From an uncultured Clostridia bacterium (GTDB lineage: Bacteria > Bacillota > Clostridia > Oscillospirales > Ruminococcaceae), in contig CAMOFU010000033.1 of the NCBI GenBank assembly GCA_946613705.1, positions 1 to 13,755 on the forward strand: a DNA stretch of 13,755 nucleotides. The letters are read 5' to 3'. The position numbers and the translations under genes are program-made. Numbering within the stretch: the stretch's first letter is position 1; each line of letters opens with the position of its first letter. Below are positions 1-6,055 of the stretch, piece by piece. The notes under the pieces were generated by a model that did no database searches, was not told the DNA's origin, and saw nothing but the letters and a program-made list of their open reading frames with translations.

Positions 1-79
1 CTCTGTCGCTGCCGCCGTCGGGCTCTGCAAGGTGCCCGACAAAGCCGTGCTCCTTCATTGTAAAGTTCTCATGTCTCAT
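1..79 (-). CDS. N-terminal fragment of a probable alpha/beta-hydrolase-like protein (runs off left edge)
   Basis: Only the first 26 codons are inside the window. They begin MRHENFTMKEHGF and continue with a Gly-x-Leu-Ala-Glu-Pro-Asp stretch. The ATG at 79 is preceded by the purine run GGAAGGGAAG (97 to 88, minus strand), an SD sequence at about 8 bases. A convincing promoter lies further upstream at 151-179. The opening resembles the first beta strands of small alpha/beta hydrolases (dienelactone-hydrolase or BAAT-type), in which a short charged start leads to a strand and then a Pro-Asp/Asn-Gly turn. That assignment is only a resemblance, because no catalytic residue is visible. That a gene starts here is fairly well supported; its function is not. 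Confidence 0.55.
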   Translation of the reverse strand, partial: MRHENFTMKEHGFVGHLAEPDGGSDR

Positions 80-125
80 TATGATATCTTCCCTTCCGAT
101 AGTTTCATATATCTGCTGCTTCCGA

Positions 126-179
126 GTTAGCGAGATCTAACCTACTTATGATGATAACACAGTCTCGGGAAAATATCAA
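126..179 (-). promoter_or_regulatory. Sigma-A promoter with a downstream inverted repeat
   Basis: On the minus strand a -35 box TTGATA (179-174) and a -10 box TATCAT (156-151) are separated by exactly 17 bases. The boxes point at the partial gene starting at 79. Just past the -10 box is GTTAG-6-CTAAC (126-141), a perfect 5-base inverted repeat covering roughly the +5 to +20 region. That is where a repressor operator would lie. The promoter is well supported by match and spacing. The operator role is inference. Confidence 0.6.
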
Positions 180-194
180 GCACATTATATGAAC

Positions 195-218
195 GGATCA
201 CATTTCGGAGATGTGACC
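195..218 (-). terminator. Weak hairpin directly after the aminotransferase stop
   Basis: Immediately after the TGA of the aminotransferase the minus strand reads GGTCACAT, a 7-base loop, then ATGTGATCC, giving a short stem with one bulged base. There is no U-tract after it, so it is a poor intrinsic terminator. It may only protect the 3' end or mark a processing site. Confidence 0.3.
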
Positions 219-1340
219 TCAGCTCAGAGAGAGTATCGCATCTGCGAGCATATCCGTCTGGCGGGAGGTATTGAATACAGACGGCGAGAACCTCACGGTG
301 CCCTGCGGGAGCGTGCCGAGAGAGTTGTGAGCGAGGGCGGCGCAATGCAGTCCTCCGCGGAGCGCGAAGCCCTTGTCAGACAGCCGCTGCGACACCTCGT
401 GCGAGGAGATGCCCTCCACGTTGAACGACACTATCGGCACATACCTTGCCTCGGTGCGGTAGACCGTTATCCGTCTGCTCCTGCTCAGACGGCGGATAAG
501 CCTGTCGCAGAGCGCCTGCTCGTGACGCATTATCGCAGCGGGTGTCTGCTCCGTCACAAAGCGTATACCCTCGCACAGTCCGATGATGCCGACGGTGTTG
601 ACGGTACCGCTCTCAAGGCGCTCGGGCAGCTCGTCGGGCTGGGCAAGCAGCGCCGAGCCCGTTCCCGTGCCGCCCTCGATGATCGTCGAAAGCGGGTATC
701 TGCCGTCAGTTATCAGCAGCCCCGTACCCGAAGGGCCGCAGAGCGCCTTCTGACCCGAGGTGCAGATAAAATCAAAGCCGTCCCCGAGAGTGATATCAAG
801 CAGCCCCGCCGCCTGCGAGCAGTCGCCTATGAAGCAGATATCACGCTCGCGGCAGAGCGCTGCAAGCTTCCTGTAGGGCAGTATCCGCCCCGTAACGTTC
901 GATGCCGCAGTGCAGCAGATACACTTTGTATCGGGACGGATAAGGCGCTCAAAGTTTTCGACCGTCCGATCGTCGTCAAGGTCGATCTCTGCTGTTGAGA
1001 ATGTCACCCCTCTGCTCTGTGACAGCGCATACACGGGCCGCGAAACGGCGTTATGCTCATAGCCCGATATCACCATATGGCCGCCGTACTGCATTATCCC
1101 CTTTATCGCCATGTTCAGCGCAAAGGTCGCATTCGCCGTAAACGCGACGTTCTCTGTCTCAGCGCCGAAAAAAGCGGCTGCTGTTTCTCTCGCCTCATAC
1201 ACCTTCTCGGCAGCCTGCATCGAGAGGGTGTGTCCGCTTCTCCCGGGGTTGCCGCCGTATCTTGCTATCGCCTCGGAAACGGCTCTTCGCACCCGCAGCG
1301 GCTTCGGAAAGCTCGATGCTGAGTTGTCAAAATTTATCAT
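219..1340 (-). CDS. Cysteine-desulfurase-family class V aminotransferase
   Basis: This 373-residue cytoplasmic protein is a PLP enzyme of the IscS/SufS/Csd fold (aminotransferase class V). It matches the cysteine-desulfurase-like subgroup found outside isc and suf operons. It opens with the family hallmark MINFDNSASSFPKP. Visible active-site residues are His96 (GYEHNAV), Asn148, the PLP-pyridine Asp173 and Gln176 (GDCSQAAG), the Schiff-base Lys198 (SGQKALCGPSGTG), and the candidate persulfide-carrying Cys333 in RGGLHCAALAH. Arg350 precedes FSPSVFNT as in the family. Length is normal. The canonical N-terminus fixes the start at 1340, although no SD sequence lies next to it: AAAGGAGG is about 58 bases upstream, beyond a hairpin. 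The DUF3343 gene just upstream suggests sulfur or selenium transfer. The physiological acceptor is unknown, and a selenocysteine lyase or cysteate-like activity cannot be excluded. Confidence 0.9.
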   Translation of the reverse strand: MINFDNSASSFPKPLRVRRAVSEAIARYGGNPGRSGHTLSMQAAEKVYEARETAAAFFGAETENVAFTANATFALNMAIKGIMQYGGHMVISGYEHNAVSRPVYALSQSRGVTFSTAEIDLDDDRTVENFERLIRPDTKCICCTAASNVTGRILPYRKLAALCRERDICFIGDCSQAAGLLDITLGDGFDFICTSGQKALCGPSGTGLLITDGRYPLSTIIEGGTGTGSALLAQPDELPERLESGTVNTVGIIGLCEGIRFVTEQTPAAIMRHEQALCDRLIRRLSRSRRITVYRTEARYVPIVSFNVEGISSHEVSQRLSDKGFALRGGLHCAALAHNSLGTLPQGTVRFSPSVFNTSRQTDMLADAILSLS

Positions 1341-1343
1341 ATC

Positions 1344-1406
1344 AAAAAGTCCATGCCGTATATCAAACGGAGCGACCGCTCCTACGGCATGGACTTGCCC
1401 TCCTTT
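1344..1406 (-). promoter_or_regulatory. SD sequence plus long hairpin with U-tract in the DUF3343-aminotransferase intergenic region
   Basis: On the minus strand AAAGGAGG (1406-1399) is followed by a 14-base perfect inverted repeat, AAGTCCATGCCGTA (1396-1383) and TACGGCATGGACTT (1360-1347). Nested between the arms is a second stem, GGAGCG-GT-CGCTCC (1382-1369), next to an 8-base bulge. Five U residues (1348-1344) follow the outer stem, overlapping its last two pairs, and the aminotransferase ATG comes six bases after the stem. The element therefore looks like an intrinsic terminator or attenuator. It also lies between a strong SD and the start codon, and when folded it would leave about 8 bases between them. 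The structure is read directly; which role dominates is inference. Confidence 0.7.
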
Positions 1407-1435
1407 GCTCTCAGGAGCAGCTTTCGCATTACATT

Positions 1436-1663
1436 TTACAGCTTATATGCGGCCTTATGCGGTATCCCGTGCCTGTCGAGCAGCCCGACCGCCTCACGCT
1501 CCGCAGCCCTTACCGCGACAGAATAGCCGCAGCCGCTGCTCTGATCCTTCGGCGTTCTTATCACATCACTGTGCCAGCCCTGCTTTTCAAACAGACTCTT
1601 TGCTTTCATGGCATAGGTTATCGAGGTCATCGCAATATAAGTTCTGGCAATTGCTTTGTTCAT
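1436..1663 (-). CDS. DUF3343 protein (putative Se/S carrier-like family)
   Basis: This 75-residue soluble protein matches the DUF3343 / putative Se/S carrier pattern. It has a first strand ending in a Ser/Thr-x-x-x-Ala-Met segment (TSITYAMKAKSLFEKQG), then strand and turn VIRTPKDQSSGCGYSVAV with the conserved Ser-x-Gly-Cys-Gly around Cys45, and a C-terminal amphipathic part. Proteins of this family are small, and some occur near selenium or sulfur metabolism genes. The start at 1663 (MNKAIARTYIAM) is chosen over a longer reading to 1711 because the promoter -10 box lies at 1687-1682, so transcription should begin near 1675. A GGTGATG run just upstream serves as a modest SD. It is cotranscribed with, or attenuated before, the aminotransferase 95 bases downstream. 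Cys45 could carry a persulfide or selenide, but the sequence alone does not show this. Confidence 0.75.
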   Translation of the reverse strand: MNKAIARTYIAMTSITYAMKAKSLFEKQGWHSDVIRTPKDQSSGCGYSVAVRAAEREAVGLLDRHGIPHKAAYKL

Positions 1664-1681
1664 TATCATCACCACAATAAC

Positions 1682-1711
1682 AGTATATGCACCGACCTCT
1701 CGGAATGACAA
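1682..1711 (-). promoter_or_regulatory. Promoter of the DUF3343-aminotransferase unit
   Basis: On the minus strand the -35 box TTGTCA (1711-1706) and the -10 box TATACT (1687-1682) are separated by 18 bases. Each box matches the sigma-A consensus at five of six positions. The predicted RNA start near 1675 leaves a leader of only about a dozen bases before the ATG at 1663. The promoter sits right after the terminator of the ABC exporter operon, so the unit is transcribed independently. Confidence 0.65.
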
Positions 1712-1753
1712 TAAAAGATGCCCCCCGCGCAGACGGTCATCGCGCAGAGGACA
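1711..1753 (-). terminator. Rho-independent terminator of the ABC exporter operon
   Basis: On the minus strand, 13 bases after the stop of the second exporter gene, TGTCCTCTGCGCG pairs with TGCGCGGGGGGCA through a 9-base loop. This gives a 13-pair stem that includes several G-U pairs. It is followed by the U-rich run CUUUUAUU. Position, stem and tract fit an intrinsic terminator. Confidence 0.75.
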
Positions 1754-1766
1754 CCATTTTCAATTA

Positions 1767-3512
1767 TCAGCTCTCATACTGCGAATTATACAGCTGCGAA
1801 TAGAAGCCGCCCTTTTCCATCAGCTCGGTGTGGGTGCCCTGCTCGATGATATGTCCCGAGCGCATGACGATTATGCAGTCGGCATCGCGGACGGTGGAAA
1901 GGCGGTGGGCGATTATAAAGCTCGTGCGGCCCTGCATCATTTTCGTGAAGGCACGCTGTATCAGTATCTCGGTTCGGGTATCTATCGAGGAGGTCGCTTC
2001 GTCAAGTATCAGCATCGGCGGGAGCGAGAGCATTATCCTTGCGATGCATAGCAGCTGCTTCTGTCCCTGCGAGAGCGACCCGCCGTCTTCTGTGATAACG
2101 GTGTCGTAGCCCTCGGGCAGGCGCTTGATGAAGCTGTGACAGTGGGCAGACCTTGCGGCAGCCATGATCTCGTCATCGGTCGCATCGGGCTTGCCGTAGG
2201 CTATGTTCTCGCGGATAGTCCCCGTTTTCAGCCATGTATCCTGAAGGACCATACCGAAGGACGACCGCAGCGACGAACGTGTGCAGCTGTTCACGGGCAC
2301 ACCGCTGACTTTGATCTGCCCGCCCGTGACATCGTAGAAGCGCATCAGAAGATTGATAAACGTCGTCTTTCCGCAGCCCGTGGGACCGACTATCGCTATA
2401 TGCTGCCCTGCGCGGACGCTGATGTTGAAATCCTCTATCAGCGGCACCTGCGGCACATAGGAAAAGTATACGTTCTCCGCGCTCATCGAGCCGTCTACAG
2501 CTTTCAGCACGACAGCGCCCTCGGGGTCGGGTCTCTCACAGGGCTCGTCTATGATGTCGAGCACCCGTGCAGCTGCGGCAAGCGCACTTTGCAGCTCGGT
2601 GATAACGCCCGAGATCTCGTTGAACGGCTTGGTGTACTGATTGGCATAGGTCAGGAAGCAGGACAGCTGCCCGACCGTGAATGCCCCGCCTATCGCGGTG
2701 AATGCGCCGATTATCCCGACGAATGCATACACCAGCCCGTTGATGAATCTGGTGCAGGGATTTGTCAGCGACGAGAAAAACACCGCCCTCACCCACACGG
2801 AGCGAAGCGTCTGATTGTCCTTCTCAAAGCGCTCCTCGGCCTTCTTTTCATAGCTGAAAGCCCTGACGGTCTTTGCGCTGCCGACCATTTCCTCGACCAG
2901 CGCCGTCAGCTCTCCGCGGGCTTCGGTCTGGCGGCGGAAGAGCTTGAAGGTATTGCGCGAGATGAACCTCGCCACGAACAGCGACAGCGGCGTTATCATC
3001 ACCACCACCAGCGTTATCCGAACGTTGATCGAGAGCATGAAACCGAGCGTGCCGAAGATCGTGACTATCCCCGTGAACAGCTGCGCAAAGCCCATGAGCA
3101 GCCCGTCGGAGATGTTTTCGATATCGGATACAAGGCGGCTTATCATATCGCCCTGCTTGCTGCCGTCGATGTAGGAAAGCGGCAGCCGCTGTAAATTTGC
3201 AAAGGCATCGTTTCGGATATCACGGACGGCATAGTATGTCACTTTGTTTGTACACAGTGTCATCAGCCACTGGCTGAGCGCCGTGATACCGACCACAATG
3301 CCGAGCTTTATCAGCACATCACGCACTCCAAGGAAGTCAACATCGCCCTTTGTGACTATCAGATCTACCGCATCGCCGACAAGTATAGGCGCATAAAGCG
3401 TCGCCGCCACCGATATGACCGCAAACAGCAGCGACACCGCGAGCAGCCCGATATGCGGCTTCACATACCGCATCAGCGGGCGGAATACGGAGTGAGACCT
3501 GTTTTCAGCCAT
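1767..3512 (-). CDS. ABC exporter half-transporter, catalytically competent subunit of a heterodimer
   Basis: This 581-residue protein has an N-terminal type IV ABC exporter membrane domain (about residues 15-320, six predicted helices) and a C-terminal nucleotide-binding domain (about 340-575). Visible motifs are Walker A GPTGCGKT (376-383), Q-loop Gln424, signature LSQGQ (480-484), Walker B MLILDE with catalytic Glu505, D-loop SSID and switch His536 (IAHRL). The third signature residue is Gln instead of Gly, typical of one partner in heterodimeric exporters such as TM287/288, LmrCD and BmrCD. The start at 3512 is chosen because AGGGGAGGGG precedes it and because it gives an 8-base overlap with the upstream gene (ATGGCTGA), implying translational coupling. 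The longer open frame to 3653 is a shadow of the upstream gene. Substrate is unknown; drugs, lipids or peptides are all possible. Confidence 0.92.
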   Translation of the reverse strand: MAENRSHSVFRPLMRYVKPHIGLLAVSLLFAVISVAATLYAPILVGDAVDLIVTKGDVDFLGVRDVLIKLGIVVGITALSQWLMTLCTNKVTYYAVRDIRNDAFANLQRLPLSYIDGSKQGDMISRLVSDIENISDGLLMGFAQLFTGIVTIFGTLGFMLSINVRITLVVVMITPLSLFVARFISRNTFKLFRRQTEARGELTALVEEMVGSAKTVRAFSYEKKAEERFEKDNQTLRSVWVRAVFFSSLTNPCTRFINGLVYAFVGIIGAFTAIGGAFTVGQLSCFLTYANQYTKPFNEISGVITELQSALAAAARVLDIIDEPCERPDPEGAVVLKAVDGSMSAENVYFSYVPQVPLIEDFNISVRAGQHIAIVGPTGCGKTTFINLLMRFYDVTGGQIKVSGVPVNSCTRSSLRSSFGMVLQDTWLKTGTIRENIAYGKPDATDDEIMAAARSAHCHSFIKRLPEGYDTVITEDGGSLSQGQKQLLCIARIMLSLPPMLILDEATSSIDTRTEILIQRAFTKMMQGRTSFIIAHRLSTVRDADCIIVMRSGHIIEQGTHTELMEKGGFYSQLYNSQYES

Positions 3513-5253
3513 TGCGCTGCCCCTCCCCTCTTTTATCCGAATACTGCTGCGAGTGACAGATCTCACGGTAAAGCCCGCAGCACTCGAGAAGCTGCTCGTG
3601 AGTACCTGTCCCCGCAAGCTCGCCGTCGTCGAGGACGAGTATCTTATCGGCATACCGTATCGACGAAACGCGCTGCGACACGATGAACACCGTCATGCCG
3701 TCGGTTTTCGCCGCTATAGCCTTCCGCAGCGCCGCATCGGTGGCAAGGTCGAGCGCCGAGGCGGAATCGTCCAGTATCAGTATCTCGGGTCTGCCGACCA
3801 GCGCACGCGCGATAGTCAGCCGCTGCCGCTGACCGCCCGAAAGATTCTTGCCGCCGCCGCTCAGAGGATAGTCAAGTCCCTCGGGCTTTTCTTTTACAAA
3901 GCCGAGTGCCTGCGCGATATCGAGCGCCTCGGTCAGCTCCGCGTCATCAGCGTCCTGTTTGCGGAAGCGCAGATTCTCCCTTACAGTGCCGCGGAACAGC
4001 TCAGCCTTCTGCGGCACGAACCCGATCATACCGCGCAGCTGCTCAAAGGGGTATTTTTCCACAGGCACTCCCGCTGCACGCACAGTGCCTCGCGAGCACT
4101 CGTAAAACCGCGGGATAAGGCTCACAAGCGTTGACTTTCCGCAGCCTGTTCCGCCGATGATCCCGACTGTCTCTCCCCTTGCCGCCGTAAAGGTGATATC
4201 CTTCAGCGCATACTCGTCGTTATCGTGATAGGAGAAAGATACATTTTCAAATGCCACGGCAGGTGCATCGGGGTCGGGAGTCACCTCGGTGTTCCCCTCA
4301 TCGGTCATGGAGGGCTGCATGGCAAAGACCTCATTGATACGCTGAGATGAGGCCTGCGCACGGGTGAGCGAGGTCACGAGCAGCGCAACTGCCAGCAGTG
4401 CGAGCAATATCTGATTCATATAGCTGATAAGCGCGATCAGCTCGCCCTGCGTCAGCCCGCCCGCATCGATGTTCACTCCGCCGAACCAGATAATAAGGAT
4501 TATCGCGGTATACACGATAACATAGGTGCATGGGTTCGTCAGTGCAGAGATCCGCCCCGCCTTTATCTGCATATCGAGCAGCTCATCGGCATTGTCCCTG
4601 AACCGAAGCTCCTCGTCCTTCTGACGGGAGAACGCACGGATAACACGCACACCTGAAAGATTCTCCCCGACCATCAGCGTAGTTTTGTCAAGCCGCTGCT
4701 GTATCCTTTTGAACAGCGGCACCGTAAGCTTCATCACAAGGAAGATCATCGCTGCCAGCAGCGGCGACGCGATGAGGAAGATAAGCGTGAGCCTTGCCGA
4801 GACAGTAAATGCCATTATCACCGCGCCTATAACGATGAACGGCGAACGCAGGAAAAGCCGCAGCAGCATATTGATGCCTGTCTGCGCCTGATTGATGTCA
4901 ACGGTCATTCTGGTCACGAGCGTTGAGGAGCCCACCTCGTCTATCTCCTTGTGAGAGAACGTGTTGATGTGGCGGAACAGGTCGCGCCGCAGCTCGGTGC
5001 CGAAGCCGAGCGAGGCTCTCGCCGCGAAGAACTGCGCCGTGAGCGATGCCGCAAGTCCCAGCACACCGAGCAGCACCAGCACTCCGCCCATCTTCAGCAC
5101 ATAGCCCGAGTCCTCGTTTTTTATGCCTACATCTATTATCTTCGCCATTACCAGCGGCACTATCAGCTCAAAGCACGCCTCTGTCAGCTTGAACAGCGGT
5201 CCCAGAACGCTTTGCAGCTTGTAATTTTTCAGATATCGAAACAGCTTTATCAT
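3505..5253 (-). CDS. ABC exporter half-transporter, degenerate-site subunit of a heterodimer
   Basis: This 582-residue protein has a membrane domain (about residues 10-310) followed by a nucleotide-binding domain (about 333-565). Walker A GGTGCGKS (367-374), Q-loop Gln415 and a perfect LSGGQ signature (471-475) are present. Walker B reads ILILDD, so the catalytic glutamate is Asp496. The switch histidine is Gln527 (VSQRVSS). These changes define the non-canonical subunit of heterodimeric exporters, where one ATP site binds but scarcely hydrolyses. The normal LSGGQ here completes the competent site of the partner encoded downstream. MIKLFRYLKNYK is the natural N-terminus, starting at ATG 5253. 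An in-frame TTG at 5265 is an alternative, but the AAAAAGG upstream is poorly spaced for either start (14 and 2 bases). This is the first gene of a two-gene operon with its own promoter. Confidence 0.92.
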   Translation of the reverse strand: MIKLFRYLKNYKLQSVLGPLFKLTEACFELIVPLVMAKIIDVGIKNEDSGYVLKMGGVLVLLGVLGLAASLTAQFFAARASLGFGTELRRDLFRHINTFSHKEIDEVGSSTLVTRMTVDINQAQTGINMLLRLFLRSPFIVIGAVIMAFTVSARLTLIFLIASPLLAAMIFLVMKLTVPLFKRIQQRLDKTTLMVGENLSGVRVIRAFSRQKDEELRFRDNADELLDMQIKAGRISALTNPCTYVIVYTAIILIIWFGGVNIDAGGLTQGELIALISYMNQILLALLAVALLVTSLTRAQASSQRINEVFAMQPSMTDEGNTEVTPDPDAPAVAFENVSFSYHDNDEYALKDITFTAARGETVGIIGGTGCGKSTLVSLIPRFYECSRGTVRAAGVPVEKYPFEQLRGMIGFVPQKAELFRGTVRENLRFRKQDADDAELTEALDIAQALGFVKEKPEGLDYPLSGGGKNLSGGQRQRLTIARALVGRPEILILDDSASALDLATDAALRKAIAAKTDGMTVFIVSQRVSSIRYADKILVLDDGELAGTGTHEQLLECCGLYREICHSQQYSDKRGEGQRNG

Positions 5254-5292
5254 ATCAAATATCAAGACCTTTTTGAAATTTTGTCAACTTTC

Positions 5293-5321
5293 AGTATACC
5301 ACAACTGTGCATTTAAAGCAA
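5293..5321 (-). promoter_or_regulatory. Promoter of the ABC exporter operon
   Basis: On the minus strand the -35 box TTGCTT (5321-5316) and the -10 box TATACT (5298-5293) are separated by 17 bases. The predicted RNA start is near 5286, giving a leader of about 33 bases to ATG 5253. The promoter shares the 167-base divergent intergenic region with the PAP2 promoter on the other strand. Confidence 0.65.
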
Positions 5322-5382
5322 GCGCAGATAAAGACTTTAACAAGCAGTTCAATTTTGCTTAAAATGTAAGTTAGATTTCATT

Positions 5383-5390
5383 GATATAAT
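5383..5390 (+). promoter_or_regulatory. Extended -10 promoter of the PAP2 phosphatase gene
   Basis: A perfect TATAAT at 5385-5390 is preceded by TG at the extended -10 position (reading TGATATAAT). No good -35 box lies at 16-18 bases, which is usual for extended -10 promoters. The SD GAGGTG (5422-5427) lies 5 bases before the ATG at 5433. Confidence 0.55.
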
Positions 5391-5432
5391 ATCACAAGCA
5401 TATATCCAAATGATCTGAAACGAGGTGCTTGT

Positions 5433-5990
5433 ATGCTTCTGCTGGCTGCACAGTGGGAATTTGACGTGCTCGATGCATTCATCGGCATCAGGAACGAGGT
5501 ACTGACATATATATCTGCATTTTTCACTGCACTCGGGGACGAGGGCAAGTTCTGGATAGGGCTGAGCCTGATCCTTGCCGTTATACCAAAGACCCGAAAG
5601 ATAGGGCTGTATACGGGTGCTGCGCTGCTTGTGCAGCTGCTGCTCGGCGAGGTCATGCTCAAGCACATAATAATGAGGGAGCGCCCGTTCGTCCAGGACC
5701 CGTCGATAGATACGATAATCGGCTCGCCGTTCGGCAAATACTCCTTCCCGTCGGGGCATTCGTCGGCGAGCGCGGCGGCATCGGTCTCGATATTCCTGCA
5801 AAACAAGAAGCTCGGCATACCGATGCTCCTGATCGCGATTCTCATCATGCTTTCAAGGCTCTATTTCGCGGTACACTTCCCTACCGATGTTATCGCGGGG
5901 GCAGTCCTCGGAACAGCCGTGGCAATAGCAGTGTTCTTCATGCTCAATTACCTGACGAAGAGGCATCTTGAAAAGAAAAAGACCGAGTGA
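5433..5990 (+). CDS. PAP2-family membrane phosphatase
   Basis: This 185-residue integral membrane protein of the type 2 phosphatidic acid phosphatase superfamily shows all three signature motifs. Motif 1 is Lys77-x6-Arg84-Pro85 (KHIIMRERP). Motif 2 is PSGH (106-109) with catalytic His109. Motif 3 is Ser141-Arg142-x5-His148-x3-Asp152 (SRLYFAVHFPTD), with the nucleophile His148. Hydrophobic helices flank the motifs (about 40-52, 58-75, 111-122, 128-142 and 153-173), and the tail is lysine-rich and cytoplasmic. Members remove phosphate from phosphatidic acid, phosphatidylglycerol phosphate or undecaprenyl pyrophosphate. The sequence does not decide between these. In an envelope-rich neighbourhood a role in lipid-carrier recycling is plausible but is inference. 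The gene stands alone, divergent from the exporter operon and closed by a terminator. Confidence 0.9.
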   Translation: MLLLAAQWEFDVLDAFIGIRNEVLTYISAFFTALGDEGKFWIGLSLILAVIPKTRKIGLYTGAALLVQLLLGEVMLKHIIMRERPFVQDPSIDTIIGSPFGKYSFPSGHSSASAAASVSIFLQNKKLGIPMLLIAILIMLSRLYFAVHFPTDVIAGAVLGTAVAIAVFFMLNYLTKRHLEKKKTE

Positions 5991-6035
5991 AAAAGGTACC
6001 GCCTGCCGCAGAATGCAGACGGTACCTTTGATCTT
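5990..6035. terminator. Bidirectional rho-independent terminator between convergent genes
   Basis: AAAGGTACCG (5992-6001) and CGGTACCTTT (6020-6029) form a perfect 10-base stem. An inner CTGC/GCAG pairing closes the loop. On the plus strand the stem is followed by a T-rich stretch, serving the PAP2 gene. On the minus strand it ends in five T residues (5994-5990), serving the esterase gene. It begins at the PAP2 stop codon. Confidence 0.85.
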
Positions 6036-6055
6036 TTCTGAGTGTGATGCACGAT

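Noticed and set aside
189..998. 269-codon plus-strand open frame
   Set aside because: It lies antisense inside the aminotransferase, has no SD or promoter, and its translation is arginine-rich and low in hydrophobic core, typical of a GC-rich shadow frame.
1664..1711. Longer N-terminus for the DUF3343 protein starting at 1711
   Set aside because: The predicted promoter -10 box and RNA start lie inside this extension, and family proteins begin near the MNKAIARTYIA segment.
2136..3194. 352-codon plus-strand open frame antisense to the exporter gene
   Set aside because: The translation is rich in His, Arg and Gln with no recognisable motif, while the opposite strand encodes a complete ABC exporter with all its motifs.
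3513..3653. 47-residue N-terminal extension of the second exporter subunit
   Set aside because: It overlaps the coding end of the upstream subunit in another frame. The start at 3512 has a strong SD and the usual 8-base overlap.
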